DNA of 64,000 bases from Chryseobacterium taeanense (GCF_900099685.1 NZ_FNDW01000005.1:1-64000); one strand, 5' to 3'; positions 23,162 to 32,759 are shown, numbered from the stretch's first letter. Notes: generated from the letters alone by a model not told the origin. Numbers and translations are program-made.

Positions 23162-24835
23162 ATGGAAATCTCTTCTAAAAAATATGGTTATAATCTTTTT
23201 AAATATATTACAAAAGAAAAAAAAGATGTTACCAATGTTTATTTTTATGCCATACTTAATGGTTTGGTGCAACTGACTGTTCCGCTCGGGATACAATCCA
23301 TTGTGAGTTTTGTAATGGGAGCCACTATGGCTACTTCTATCTATATCCTCATCGCATTCGTTGTTTTGGGTACATGGCTGGTAGGTTATTTTAGGCTCAA
23401 GGTAATGCAGATTATAGAAAAGATCCAACAAAAGATATTTGTTGAATTCTCCATAGCATTTTCAGAAAAACTTCCTAAAATTAATCTTTCTGAAACTAGG
23501 AAATACTATCTGCCAGAGTTGGTTAATCGGTTTTTTGATACGCAAAGTCTTCAAAAAGGGATATCAAAAATTTTACTTGAAATTCCCACTGCATTAATTC
23601 AGATTTTTTTTGGCATCCTGTTGCTTTCATTTTATCATCCGCTGTTTTTGGTTTTTGGTGCGCTCGTTATCATTTGCGTGGTTATTATCTTCAGATTTAC
23701 AATGGAGAGTGGAATTAAATCAAGCATCGAAGAAAGTGACAAAAAATATGAAGTAGCTTCCTGGCTGGAAGACATTGCGGCATCCATCAAGACTTTTAAA
23801 CTTAATTCCCAAACCGAAATTCACCTCAAAGGAACAGATGAAAGGGTGGTTGATTATCTTGACCATCGAACATCTCATTTTCGCGTTTTGATTTTTCAGT
23901 ATAAAACCATCATTGCTTTTAAAGTAATAATTACGTTGTTAATGCTTGTTATCGGAACTTACCTTTTAGTGAATCAGCAGCTTAATATAGGGGCATTTAT
24001 CGCTACTGAAATCGTAGTTCTCAGCATTATGATGGCTGTGGAAAAACTGATTATCAGCCTTGAAAGTTATTATGACGTTATTGCAGCATTGGCAAAACTT
24101 CATAAAGTAACAGAACTTCCGGAAGAAAATACGGGCACCCTTACTTTTGAAGAACAGAAAAGTGGTTTTGATATCAAGTTTAAGGACGTAAATTTCACCT
24201 TCAACGACTACCAGAAAATTCTTGAAGATGTAAATTTTAATATTTCTGAAAATACGTTAACTATTATATCAGGGCAATTAGGTTCAGGCAAATCTTTACT
24301 TATCAATATGATGACCGGCTTTTATGAACCCACCTCCGGAAGTATTCTTTTTGATAAAATTCCACTGAAAAATATTGATAAAATATCACTTAGGAACCAG
24401 ATAGGAATGTATCTGGAGGATATGACCATCATCAAAGGAACAGTATATGAAAACATTATTCTTGGCCACAATGAAACATCTGCAGAACAGATTCTGGATA
24501 TTGCAGAAGAGATAGGCATTGAAAACTTCTCAAGCCAGTTCAGCAACGGGTTTTTTACTGAAATCAGCGAAACAGATACGGAAATATCATTGAGTTCGAA
24601 AAAGAAAATTCTTCTTTTGAGAGCTTTGGCAGGTGGAAGAAGATTATTGATTCTTGACGACCCGCTTGACGGAATGGATGATGACTTTAAAACTAAAATG
24701 ACATCATATCTCATACGACGTAAACAAACGACTACAGTTATTATCGTATCACAAGACCAGATGCTTATCAGTAATGCAGATCAGCATCTTCATCTGGAAG
24801 AAGGAACTGTTAAGAATTTATTTAATAAAAATTAA
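23162..24835 (+). CDS. type I secretion-like ABC exporter with degenerate ATPase domain
   Basis: This is an inner-membrane ABC half-transporter resembling the core of HlyB/PrtD proteins without an N-terminal peptidase. Hydrophobic helices lie at about 24-45, 55-75, 140-175 and 255-300; the nucleotide-binding domain is about 330-555. Walker A is intact (GQLGSGKS, about 370). The other motifs are altered: Q-loop Gln to Glu (YLEDMTI), signature LSGGQ to LSSKK (about 477), catalytic Glu after Walker B to Asp (LLILDDPLDGMD), and H-loop His to Gln (VIIVSQDQ). It probably forms a tripartite exporter with the next two genes. The substrate is unknown and no RTX or bacteriocin gene is beside it. Confidence 0.85.
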   Translation: MEISSKKYGYNLFKYITKEKKDVTNVYFYAILNGLVQLTVPLGIQSIVSFVMGATMATSIYILIAFVVLGTWLVGYFRLKVMQIIEKIQQKIFVEFSIAFSEKLPKINLSETRKYYLPELVNRFFDTQSLQKGISKILLEIPTALIQIFFGILLLSFYHPLFLVFGALVIICVVIIFRFTMESGIKSSIEESDKKYEVASWLEDIAASIKTFKLNSQTEIHLKGTDERVVDYLDHRTSHFRVLIFQYKTIIAFKVIITLLMLVIGTYLLVNQQLNIGAFIATEIVVLSIMMAVEKLIISLESYYDVIAALAKLHKVTELPEENTGTLTFEEQKSGFDIKFKDVNFTFNDYQKILEDVNFNISENTLTIISGQLGSGKSLLINMMTGFYEPTSGSILFDKIPLKNIDKISLRNQIGMYLEDMTIIKGTVYENIILGHNETSAEQILDIAEEIGIENFSSQFSNGFFTEISETDTEISLSSKKKILLLRALAGGRRLLILDDPLDGMDDDFKTKMTSYLIRRKQTTTVIIVSQDQMLISNADQHLHLEEGTVKNLFNKN

Positions 24836-24838
24836 AAA

Positions 24839-26155
24839 ATGAAACTGAAATCTTTAGATAAAATATATCTCATCAATAAAAAATCAAGAGTAAAAAGATG
24901 GTTTCTCTTTATATTTATCGGAGGTATTATCGTTTTATTTTTGCCCTGGACACAAAATATAAAAGTTACAGGAAATGTAAGTACGCTCTATCAGGAACAG
25001 CGTCCGCAACAACTGAATTCCCCGATTCCGGGAAGAATTATCAAATGGTATGTGAAAAATGGAGATTATGTAAAAAAAGGCGATACTTTGCTTCAGCTCT
25101 CTGAGGTAAAAGAAGATTATCTGGATCCGCTTTTGGTAAAGAGAACGGAAATACAAGTGGAAGCTAAAAAAGGTGTGAGAGATTATTACGAAGCCAAAGT
25201 AGGAACTACCAACAGCCAGATCCAGGCTTTGAATTCTGCGAGAGATTTAAAATTAAACCAGCTTAAAGTAAAAATCAGTCAGCTAAACAATAAATTGGCA
25301 GGAGAGGAGGCCGAACTGGAAGCGGCGAAAAACGAACTTAGAATGACATCAGATCAATACGAAAGACAGAGAAAAATGTATGATGAAGGTCTGGTATCAC
25401 TCACACAATTCCAGCAAAGAAGTATCTCTTATCAGAACGCGCTGGCAAAAAAAACGGCAACCGAAAATAAACTGGCGCAAACCCGTCAGGAAATTGTAAA
25501 TGTGGGTATCGAACAAAGCACTACCATCCAGGATTATAATGAAAAACTGAGTAAAACCGAAGGTGATCGTTTTCAAAGTATGGGGCAAATTGAAGGAAGT
25601 GACGGCGATATTGCAAAGCTCGAAAATCAGGTGGCCAATTACAGAGCCAGACAAGGATTGTATTTTGTGATTGCTTCGCAGGACGGACAGTTAGTGCAGA
25701 TCAACAAAGCCGGAATAGGGGAGATTCTTAAGGATGGTGAAAGTATTGGTGTAATTGTACCTGAAAAAGTAGATTATGCTGTTGAAATTTATATCAAACC
25801 TGTAGACCTGCCTTTGATAAAAGAGGGACAACGTGTGATGTGTATTTTTGATGGTTTTCCGGCGATTGTTTTCTCAGGATGGCCCAACTCAAGCTACGGA
25901 ACTTTTGCAGGTAAAGTAATTGCTGTAGAAAATAATATCAGTGCTAACGGAATGTTCAAAGCTTTGGTGATTCAGGATAAAAATGAAAAACAATGGCCAC
26001 CGAAAATCAAAATGGGAACAGGTGTACAGGGCATTGCTATTTTGAATGACGTTCCTGTCTGGTATGAATTATGGCGAAATATCAACGGATTTCCACCGGA
26101 TTATTATGAAGTGAAAAACGAAAAATCTGCAAAAGATGAAAAGTCTAAAAAATAA
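24839..26155 (+). CDS. HlyD-family membrane fusion protein
   Basis: This is the periplasmic adaptor of the exporter. A transmembrane helix at about 21-38 (WFLFIFIGGIIVLFLPW) is followed by the first half of a lipoyl domain (GRIIKWYVKNGDYVKKGDTLLQL). A coiled-coil hairpin spans about 110-250. The second lipoyl half and beta-barrel follow (IASQDGQLVQINKAGIGE, VEIYIKPVDLPLIKEGQ). It lies 3 bp after the ABC gene and its 3' end overlaps the TolC gene by 20 bp. Confidence 0.92.
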   Translation: MKLKSLDKIYLINKKSRVKRWFLFIFIGGIIVLFLPWTQNIKVTGNVSTLYQEQRPQQLNSPIPGRIIKWYVKNGDYVKKGDTLLQLSEVKEDYLDPLLVKRTEIQVEAKKGVRDYYEAKVGTTNSQIQALNSARDLKLNQLKVKISQLNNKLAGEEAELEAAKNELRMTSDQYERQRKMYDEGLVSLTQFQQRSISYQNALAKKTATENKLAQTRQEIVNVGIEQSTTIQDYNEKLSKTEGDRFQSMGQIEGSDGDIAKLENQVANYRARQGLYFVIASQDGQLVQINKAGIGEILKDGESIGVIVPEKVDYAVEIYIKPVDLPLIKEGQRVMCIFDGFPAIVFSGWPNSSYGTFAGKVIAVENNISANGMFKALVIQDKNEKQWPPKIKMGTGVQGIAILNDVPVWYELWRNINGFPPDYYEVKNEKSAKDEKSKK

Positions 26156-27542
26156 AATTTCAGCGCTTCTCATTCTGTTGTGTATTCAATTTTCTTTTGC
26201 GCAGGATTCTCTGAAACTTTCTCATCAGGAATTTCTGAATATTGTGAAGAATTATCACCCGCTGTCTTTCAAATATCAACTTCAGAATAAAATCGCCAAA
26301 GCAGAGATTACCAAAGCAAGAGGTAATTTTGATCCGGTCATTGCCGGAAAACTTGGCGAGAAAAATATTGACGGAACACAATATTACGAACAGAAAAATG
26401 TAGAGCTTGGAATTCCGACCTGGTACGGAATCGACCTTACCGGAAGTTATAATTATTTGGATGGAGAAAAAATTAATAACAGCGATACAAAAGGAGGCTT
26501 GTATCAATTCGGGATCACAATTCCTCTGGCAAAAAATCTACTGTATGACAAGAGAAGAGCAATGCTAGATCAGGCAAAATTCGGATTGAAAATGACGGAA
26601 GCCGAACAGACCGTTCTCACCAACAACCTTCTTCTGGATGCTGAAAATACGTATTGGGAATGGGTGAAAAATTATGAAATCTACAAATTACAGAAATCTG
26701 CGGTTGAAATTAACCGAAAAAGGCTTAATCTTACCAAAAAAACGTATGAATTCGGAGAAAGACCGGCAATTGATACGGTGGAAGCTTCATCTCAATTGCA
26801 GAGTTTTGAGCTTCAGGAAAGAGACGCTTATTTGAATTTTGTAAAAAGCACTCAGGAACTTCAGATGTATTTTTGGAAACAAAATCAGGAGTTTTATGAA
26901 ATTGGAAAGCTTATTTTCCCGTCTTCGGGTCTTGAGGAGCATTCCGCATATACCGATTATGAATTTCTGGTGCAGAATTTAGAATCTAAACAGCTTCAGA
27001 ATCATGCTTCACAGGAATATTATTTTCAGAAACAGAATATACTGGAAAGCGAAAGAAGGCTGAAATGGCAAAGTTTTCTTCCAAAATTAGATTTCACGTA
27101 TAATTTTTTCAATAAAGAGAATTACCGTGCCGATTTTCTTCCTTTGTTTGATAATAATTTTCAGTACGGACTAAAGCTGGAAATTCCAATATTTCAGAGA
27201 CAGGCAAGAGCAGATTATGAAATTGCCAAGCTGAAAATTTCTCAAAACCAGCAGGATTCTCAGCTTAAAATTCGTGAACTGAGCACAAAAATTGAAACCT
27301 ATAAAAATGAAGTGAATAATTATTTCACACAGATTGATATTTCTACGAAGAATCTGAATAATTATCAAAGACTTCTGAATGCAGAAGAAATGAGATTCAG
27401 CAATGGGGAAAGTTCATTATTTCTGATCAATTCGAGAGAAAATAAACTTTTGGAGGCAAAAGAAAAGAACCTTGAACTCAAAGCTAAATTCCTTAAAAGT
27501 TATAATAAACTTAAATGGCTGAATGAGAATTTTTTGAGGTGA
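26136..27542 (+). CDS. TolC-family outer-membrane efflux protein
   Basis: This outer-membrane channel completes the TetR-ABC-HlyD-TolC operon. A signal peptide (ALLILLCIQFSFAQ) precedes two repeats of long helices and beta strands typical of OEP proteins: GNFDPVIAGKLGEK and GIDLTGSYNYLDG in the first strand pair, then long heptad-rich helices. The gene starts inside the end of the HlyD gene (20-bp overlap, different frame), indicating translational coupling. Length 468 residues. Confidence 0.9.
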   Translation: MKSLKNKISALLILLCIQFSFAQDSLKLSHQEFLNIVKNYHPLSFKYQLQNKIAKAEITKARGNFDPVIAGKLGEKNIDGTQYYEQKNVELGIPTWYGIDLTGSYNYLDGEKINNSDTKGGLYQFGITIPLAKNLLYDKRRAMLDQAKFGLKMTEAEQTVLTNNLLLDAENTYWEWVKNYEIYKLQKSAVEINRKRLNLTKKTYEFGERPAIDTVEASSQLQSFELQERDAYLNFVKSTQELQMYFWKQNQEFYEIGKLIFPSSGLEEHSAYTDYEFLVQNLESKQLQNHASQEYYFQKQNILESERRLKWQSFLPKLDFTYNFFNKENYRADFLPLFDNNFQYGLKLEIPIFQRQARADYEIAKLKISQNQQDSQLKIRELSTKIETYKNEVNNYFTQIDISTKNLNNYQRLLNAEEMRFSNGESSLFLINSRENKLLEAKEKNLELKAKFLKSYNKLKWLNENFLR

Positions 27543-28217
27543 GAATTTTAAATGATATGAATAAGAAAGTGTTTATTTTATTCGCTATTAAATTTTGATA
27601 GTAAACTTGTTTAAACTAATTTCAGCATTAACCGCAAAAGTTGCAAAAGATAATCACAATGAAATGATTGTATATTTAAAGTTTTTAAAAGAATAAAAAT
27701 CGAAGATTTTTTAAGCTATTGTAATCTTTTTCATTTGTAATTATCAACTTTAAATAAAATTTAAGCTCGTCTTTTGCAACTTTTGAGGTCATATAAAAGT
27801 TTAAACAGCCATAGTATTAAGATTAAAAAGTCTTTAAGTCCAATGGATATAGATTCTTTAAAGAGAAATAATATCAAAATATTTCATGGGAAATTGTTAA
27901 CAGAGCAGATTCCGTTAACAGTCAATGAAATGTGACTTTAGTATAGAATTCAAGAAACAAATACTCAAAATCTAATATTTTACAACATCATTGTTTTATA
28001 AACTATCTTTTGGAACTGAGCCGAACAACTAATACTTTGGATGAAATAAATGTTAATTCTTAAATTTCATTAATAAACTTCAGTTGCAGAACCATTTTTA
28101 ATGTCCTTTCTCAGGCAGTCTCCGTTTTTTTACGGTATTTTATGCTTGTGCTTTTATTATTCAGATTTAGGTCTGATATTTGTACTGAGTAGCAAAACTA
28201 TTTCGGTAATTTTATTT
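27543..28217. other. long AT-rich intergenic region
   Basis: This 675-bp stretch contains no convincing gene. Its main structure is the inverted-repeat element at 27635-27785; the rest is very AT-rich. Confidence 0.5.
27635..27785. repeat. inverted-repeat-bounded intergenic element
   Basis: A perfect 16-bp inverted repeat, CAAAAGTTGCAAAAGA at 27635-27650 and TCTTTTGCAACTTTTG at 27770-27785, bounds about 119 bp. Inside are a second hairpin (AAAAATC-GAA-GATTTTT, around 27695-27711) and weaker inner complementarity (ACAATGAAA / TTTCATTTG). There is no open frame, so a non-autonomous palindromic element or a structured RNA are the likely readings. Confidence 0.45.
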
Positions 28218-29255
28218 ATGAAAAACATATCTGTAAAAAAATCATTTCTCTACACATTATTTATCGCTTCATTACTCGTTTCCTGTAAAAAAGATATTGA
28301 GAAAATTAACGATAAGACCAATGATACTACATCAGCCGTTGCGGAAAATTCTGAAGAAAAAGATTCTTCAATAGTAAAAAAAGATTCTGTAATACAGAAA
28401 GAATCGTTACCACCGGCAGTTCAGGAGTATGGTTTCTATAATGCTTACATTTTTCCTAAAGATAAAAAAGTTAGAGATTCTCTTTTCGCTTCATTCAATA
28501 AGAAATTTACAGAGAAAGAGCGCTATGCAATTCTCGCGTTGAACAGGCTTGATTCTAAGAATAAATGGAATGCCGATACCTTGGTAGTTCCTGCCAAAAT
28601 CGACACCACTTTAATGGAATATTCTCCGTTTCCGATGCAGCTGGATGTATTGAGTCCTGTTAAAAAGTTTGTTGTATTCTCATATCCTATTCAGGCTTAT
28701 GGGGTTTATTCCAATGGAAGCCTGGTAAAATGGGGTCCGACGAGCATGGGGAAAAAGTCTGCCAAAACAAAAACCGGCCTTACTTTCGCCAACTGGAAAA
28801 AGAAGCTTGCTATTTCCACCGTAAGCAGCGAATGGAAGTTACCTTATAATTTTAATATTTTCAACCTTGATGGTATCGGATGGCATCAGTATGATCTTCC
28901 GGGATATCCTGCATCGCATTCTTGTTTAAGATTACTGTTGAACGATGCAAAATGGCTCTACAGCTATGCAGATACATGGGTTCTGAATCCGGGAGGAGCC
29001 ACTACCAAAGCAAAAGGAACGCCTGTCCTGGTGTATGGAGATTATCCGTGGGGCAAACGCAAACCTTGGAGAAAATTACTCAATGACCCAAATTCCAACA
29101 ATATTTCTGTTGACGAAATGACCAAAATGATTGAACCGAATATCGAGAAAATCCTGAAAGAACAGGACAACAGAGAGAAGGTAGTAGATTCCATCAAAGC
29201 AGCAAAAGCAGTGATTGAACAAATGCCACAGACTACAAGAACAGTTGAACCTTAA
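28218..29255 (+). CDS. L,D-transpeptidase lipoprotein (YkuD family)
   Basis: This is a periplasmic lipoprotein (lipobox ASLLVSCKKD) with an acidic linker and a YkuD catalytic domain. The motif WHQYDLPGYPASHSCLRLL contains the conserved His, His and catalytic Cys of L,D-transpeptidases, with Ser replacing the usual Gly in SHGC. Such enzymes form 3-3 peptidoglycan cross-links or attach proteins to the wall. The ATG at 28218 (MKNISVKKSF) gives a proper lipoprotein signal; the extra codons upstream do not. The C-terminus is a charged helix followed by a Thr-rich tail. 345 residues, monocistronic. Confidence 0.88.
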   Translation: MKNISVKKSFLYTLFIASLLVSCKKDIEKINDKTNDTTSAVAENSEEKDSSIVKKDSVIQKESLPPAVQEYGFYNAYIFPKDKKVRDSLFASFNKKFTEKERYAILALNRLDSKNKWNADTLVVPAKIDTTLMEYSPFPMQLDVLSPVKKFVVFSYPIQAYGVYSNGSLVKWGPTSMGKKSAKTKTGLTFANWKKKLAISTVSSEWKLPYNFNIFNLDGIGWHQYDLPGYPASHSCLRLLLNDAKWLYSYADTWVLNPGGATTKAKGTPVLVYGDYPWGKRKPWRKLLNDPNSNNISVDEMTKMIEPNIEKILKEQDNREKVVDSIKAAKAVIEQMPQTTRTVEP

Positions 29256-29320
29256 ATAAGTTTTAATTATTATATAAATATTTCCGCTATCAGAAAACTG
29301 ATGCTTTGAAGTGCAATAAA

Positions 29321-29357
29321 AAGTGCGCAGGTTTTACCCAAAACCTGCGCACCTTTT
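29321..29357 (+). terminator. hairpin after the L,D-transpeptidase gene
   Basis: AAGTGCGCAGGTTTT (29321-29335) pairs with AAAACCTGCGCACCTT (29340-29355) with a 4-nt loop. The T run is short, so termination may be partial. The right arm is unit 1 of the tandem repeat. Confidence 0.5.
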
Positions 29358-29405
29358 GATCAAAACCTAAGCACCTTTCCCCTAAAACCTGCGCAGCTTT
29401 TTGTA
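29340..29405. repeat. three 22-bp tandem repeats
   Basis: Units begin at 29340, 29362 and 29384, each starting AAAACCT followed by nGCnC/GCTTT; units 1 and 3 share AAAACCTGCGCA. Each can in principle pair with the upstream arm AAGTGCGCAGGTTTT. Confidence 0.7.
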
Positions 29406-29478
29406 GATGGCAGGAAGTTGCTTCATAATAATTTCTTAACATCTCTGATTTTTTAGCGATTACGAATATTCAATCAAT

Positions 29479-30003
29479 CTAATTAATCTTTTCAAATTGT
29501 AAAGTAGATTCCTCGGCAAATCTTCTTAGCTTCATCATTTCGTCTTTAGCTTTATGTTGCCCGAATCTTGCCGCGGCATAGGTAACTAAAATGCATATAA
29601 TCATGGCAAAAGAAGCATTCAGCGCCCAGGGAAACTCCTTGCTTTTAATCTGCTTTTCTACATAAAACATAGAGAAAAATACCATCCACAAAATAGAAAA
29701 GGAAAAATAAAGAAACATGAAAAATGTCCAGACCGCAGAACTTGGGCCGAAAACCCCACGTATTACGATCTGATCGTCTTCTGTTTCTATCCGTAAAGAA
29801 AGTCTGGGTTTCCAGTAGCCTTCATCTTTTGTTTCTACACAGATAGTAGCCACTTCTTTATTGATGTTTCCTGAAAATTCATCTTTATGCGCTGCAAGAT
29901 ATTTTTTGAGATTTTCCGCATACTCTTCTTTGGTGAGATGGGTAAACATCTTGAACCGTGGTCTGGTTCTTATTTTGTCAAGTGTTGTTTCTTCTGTATT
30001 CAT
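29479..30003 (-). CDS. small membrane protein of unknown function
   Basis: A 174-residue protein with a polar N-terminal half (KIRTRPRFKMFTHLTKEEY, then KPRLSLRIETEDDQIVIRG) and two transmembrane helices at about 90-112 and 123-145, then a charged C-terminal helix. I do not recognise the family. The ATG at 30003 (MNTEETTLDK) was chosen; it lies 1 nt after the stop of the aspartic protease gene, so the two are cotranscribed and the protein may assist it. Upstream codons overlap that gene and look non-coding. Confidence 0.7.
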   Translation of the reverse strand: MNTEETTLDKIRTRPRFKMFTHLTKEEYAENLKKYLAAHKDEFSGNINKEVATICVETKDEGYWKPRLSLRIETEDDQIVIRGVFGPSSAVWTFFMFLYFSFSILWMVFFSMFYVEKQIKSKEFPWALNASFAMIICILVTYAAARFGQHKAKDEMMKLRRFAEESTLQFEKIN

Positions 30004-30004
30004 A

Positions 30005-31330
30005 TTATTCTTGATAAGGTATTGGATCTTCGAGGGTGAAGCGTAAAGACATTTGCCTGTTTTTTCTTTCAATAAGCATCTCTATTGTTTTTCCTTCTTC
30101 AGATTTCATGAGTTCCATTATTTTCTGCAGGGTCATATCGGCAGTTTTCTTTCCGTTAATGCTTATCAGCCGGTCATCTTTCTGCAATCCCGCTTTTGCT
30201 CCCGGCGAATTTTTACGGACACCGGCAATCGAAAATATAGGCTTTAAAGTAAAATTATATTGCAGATTATTATTTAAAACTTCAACACCTCCCGACAGGT
30301 TACCTTGGTTTTTGGCAGGAAGGTTTACCAGATCTTTTGTCCATTCCAGGCCATCTTGTCTGAAGTCCAAGCCACTCATATTAAAATGGAAGGGATCATT
30401 ATAATTCCGGTTTTTCCTTAAATATATTTTTTCATGAGGATAATCAAAAACAACCGTAAAACGTCTCATAATGTCTCCGCCTAAAGATCCTTTTCTGTTT
30501 TCAACAAGATTGACATGCTGAATAGAATATTCATCAGGCATTGCGGTAAGAGGTTTTTCAAACTTAAAATTGCCTAAATAAAAATTATGAATTCTGCTTC
30601 TCTTACCATAAATATCACCATTAAAACCTCTTCCGAGAAAATCATCAATATTAGGACGGTTGTAAACAAAATCTTTGATAAGTTTGGGAAAGAGCCAGAT
30701 CGGGTCGCTGTTTCCGAGGTCGATCAGAAGTTTGGAGCTTTTTCTTTCCCTGATCATCTCTACATCGGCAGTGATGTAAGGTTTGCTTTTTTCAATGCTT
30801 ATATCCAATTCACTAAAATTCCTGATTTTTTTCCAGAATAGATTTTCATCCTTATAAATGGTAATCTTTTTTGAAATATAGTCGATAAAGACAGGATGAT
30901 TCTTAAAAAAATGATACCCGATAATTCCGTTAACGGGAATTCCGACATGTGAAGAAATGTTGAAATCCTGATCCATAATGATGAATACGGTCATAGAATT
31001 ATTGACGAAGTTCTTTCCGATTTTCCCGATATTATCATCCGACCGAAAACCGTCAATGCTTTTGTCACCACCCAAACCCGAAAATTTTATTTTTTCAATG
31101 TTGGTAAGCTGTACTTCTTTATTTTCAAGACTGAAAATAGAGGTCTCCGCAACTCCTGTATCCAGCAGAAAGGTAAGGTCCGCGCCGTTGATGTTTACCG
31201 GAATAAATATTAAATTGTTGATAAATTTAAAAGGAATCACTGTTTTTTTTCCTTCCTGAATTTCAAATGCATTTTGGGCGTTCGTAAGAATACCAAAGAA
31301 AAATACCAGGAAAAAATAATTCAGTTTCAT
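30005..31330 (-). CDS. retropepsin-like aspartic protease with C-terminal PDZ domain
   Basis: A signal peptide (FFLVFFFGILTNAQ) is followed by two retropepsin-like half domains. The first active-site motif is FLLDTGVAETSIF near residue 56. The second is LLIDLGNSDPIW near 200, with Leu replacing the usual Thr/Ser after the Asp. A PDZ domain follows at about 355-430 (AGVRKNSPGAKAGLQKDDRL, ISINGKK). The layout is that of periplasmic aspartyl protease/PDZ proteins common in Bacteroidota. Its substrates are unknown. It is the first gene of a two-gene minus-strand operon. 441 residues. Confidence 0.85.
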   Translation of the reverse strand: MKLNYFFLVFFFGILTNAQNAFEIQEGKKTVIPFKFINNLIFIPVNINGADLTFLLDTGVAETSIFSLENKEVQLTNIEKIKFSGLGGDKSIDGFRSDDNIGKIGKNFVNNSMTVFIIMDQDFNISSHVGIPVNGIIGYHFFKNHPVFIDYISKKITIYKDENLFWKKIRNFSELDISIEKSKPYITADVEMIRERKSSKLLIDLGNSDPIWLFPKLIKDFVYNRPNIDDFLGRGFNGDIYGKRSRIHNFYLGNFKFEKPLTAMPDEYSIQHVNLVENRKGSLGGDIMRRFTVVFDYPHEKIYLRKNRNYNDPFHFNMSGLDFRQDGLEWTKDLVNLPAKNQGNLSGGVEVLNNNLQYNFTLKPIFSIAGVRKNSPGAKAGLQKDDRLISINGKKTADMTLQKIMELMKSEEGKTIEMLIERKNRQMSLRFTLEDPIPYQE

Positions 31331-31440
31331 TTACTGAATTTAATCATTTTATCTTTACAAAAAGAAAAAAGCACTCTCGAATGTAAGAATGCTTATCTAT
31401 TTTATATTGAATAAGTGGAATATATGAATTTTTGCAAATC

Positions 31441-32079
31441 TTATTTTGAGAAGAATTCCATCAGATCCATATAGTTTTTCTGGTTTACACCGTGTCCGCT
31501 CATATATTCTCTGAAACTGAAGTAACAGCTGAGGTCATAGAGCAGATCCGCTGCTTTTCTTCCCCATTCCAGAGGAATTACCGCATCATCAGTACCGTGC
31601 GAAATGAAGAAGCGCAGTTTTTCAAGCTTTTTCTTGTCTTTTACGATGTCAGTTAGTAATTTTTCTTCGGGATAACTGCTCAGGCAGGCTACCAAATTGA
31701 ACATTTCAGGATATTTCAGGGCAAGCGCATAACAAAGAATTCCTCCCTGGCTGAAACCGCAAAGATGGGTTTTCCCCTCTGTGATTCCGTAATGATTGAT
31801 AATTTTAAGAATGCTTTCCAGAACACTGTTTAATGATTCGTTTGCCTGCTTGGTATCCACAAAACGGTCAGGATTGTTGAAATCGATATCGTACCAGGAA
31901 TATCCTTCAAACTGAGTCGATCTCGGTGCCCGGAAACTTACAATGATCCAATCTTCAGGAAGTGTTTCCCTGAAGCTGAAAAGATCCTGCTCATTACTTC
32001 CGTATCCGTGAAGCATAAATAAAATAGAGGTTTGCGGTGTGATATTTTCGGGTTCTCTTACGATGTAATCTAAATTCAT
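31441..32079 (-). CDS. alpha/beta hydrolase, phospholipase/carboxylesterase family
   Basis: A 212-residue cytosolic esterase. The oxyanion region is LHGYGSNEQDL, the nucleophile Ser lies in CGFSQGGIL, the acid Asp in HGTDDAVIPLEWG, and the His in YMSGHGVNQ. This fits the acyl-protein-thioesterase/carboxylesterase group. The physiological substrate cannot be read from sequence. It is a single gene. Confidence 0.88.
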   Translation of the reverse strand: MNLDYIVREPENITPQTSILFMLHGYGSNEQDLFSFRETLPEDWIIVSFRAPRSTQFEGYSWYDIDFNNPDRFVDTKQANESLNSVLESILKIINHYGITEGKTHLCGFSQGGILCYALALKYPEMFNLVACLSSYPEEKLLTDIVKDKKKLEKLRFFISHGTDDAVIPLEWGRKAADLLYDLSCYFSFREYMSGHGVNQKNYMDLMEFFSK

Positions 32080-32306
32080 GAAGCAAAGATAATTAATAAT
32101 GACTTATACTATAAAAATGAGACCATCTGAAATGTGATGACAATCTGTCTTATTTCATCAACCATTTTTAATTTGAGTAAAAATACAGTTTTGAATATTT
32201 ATTAATTTAGCATTATTTGTAAATCTTCGTTGGAAATTTTTCATAAAACGTATTTTTATATTGATAAAAAACCTATATTTGAAACATTAAAAATCTATTT
32301 GGAAAA

Positions 32307-32759
32307 ATGAAGCAATTTTACAAATCAAAAAGTTTACTTAGGCTTTCTTTTTTATTCGCCGTATTATTTTCGGTAATTTCTGTTCTTAACTCCTGTAAGG
32401 ATGACAATGAAGACGAATTCACAGATCATATTGTGCAGTTCGAGGCAAAAATAAACGTGAATGGTCCGACTCCTGCACCGTCTACACCTCCAACAGTGAA
32501 TTTTAAAGCTGTTGTCACCCAGATAGGAACAAGTCCTGAGACAACTTTCGATCCAACAGGATTAATTTGGACATCAGGAGATCAGTTTATCAACTCAAGT
32601 CAGTCTCAGTTAAATCTTGCTGCAAATGCAGTTCTTCCATATTCAGATTCTGAATTGGTTGTAAATATCTACGTTGACGGAGAGCTAGCCAAAACGAATA
32701 AAGTAACCGGGTCAGGAGAACAAAACGTTTCCACTTTCTACAGTTTCTTAGAATTATAA
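32307..32759 (+). CDS. lipoprotein of unknown function
   Basis: A 150-residue protein with a lipobox (VISVLNSCKDD), an acidic start to the mature part (KDDNEDEF), a short Pro/Thr stretch (PTPAPSTPPT) and beta-rich sequence. I do not recognise the family. It is monocistronic with its own terminator, and probably sits on the cell surface or in the outer membrane, as many Bacteroidota lipoproteins with an acidic +2/+3 region do. Confidence 0.7.
   Translation: MKQFYKSKSLLRLSFLFAVLFSVISVLNSCKDDNEDEFTDHIVQFEAKINVNGPTPAPSTPPTVNFKAVVTQIGTSPETTFDPTGLIWTSGDQFINSSQSQLNLAANAVLPYSDSELVVNIYVDGELAKTNKVTGSGEQNVSTFYSFLEL

Noticed and set aside
29340..29405. 22-bp repeats as a CRISPR array
   Set aside because: The units are contiguous with no spacers and no cas genes are present.
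30036..31259. Several plus-strand frames of 60-120 codons
   Set aside because: All are antisense to the aspartic protease gene, which has intact catalytic and PDZ motifs.
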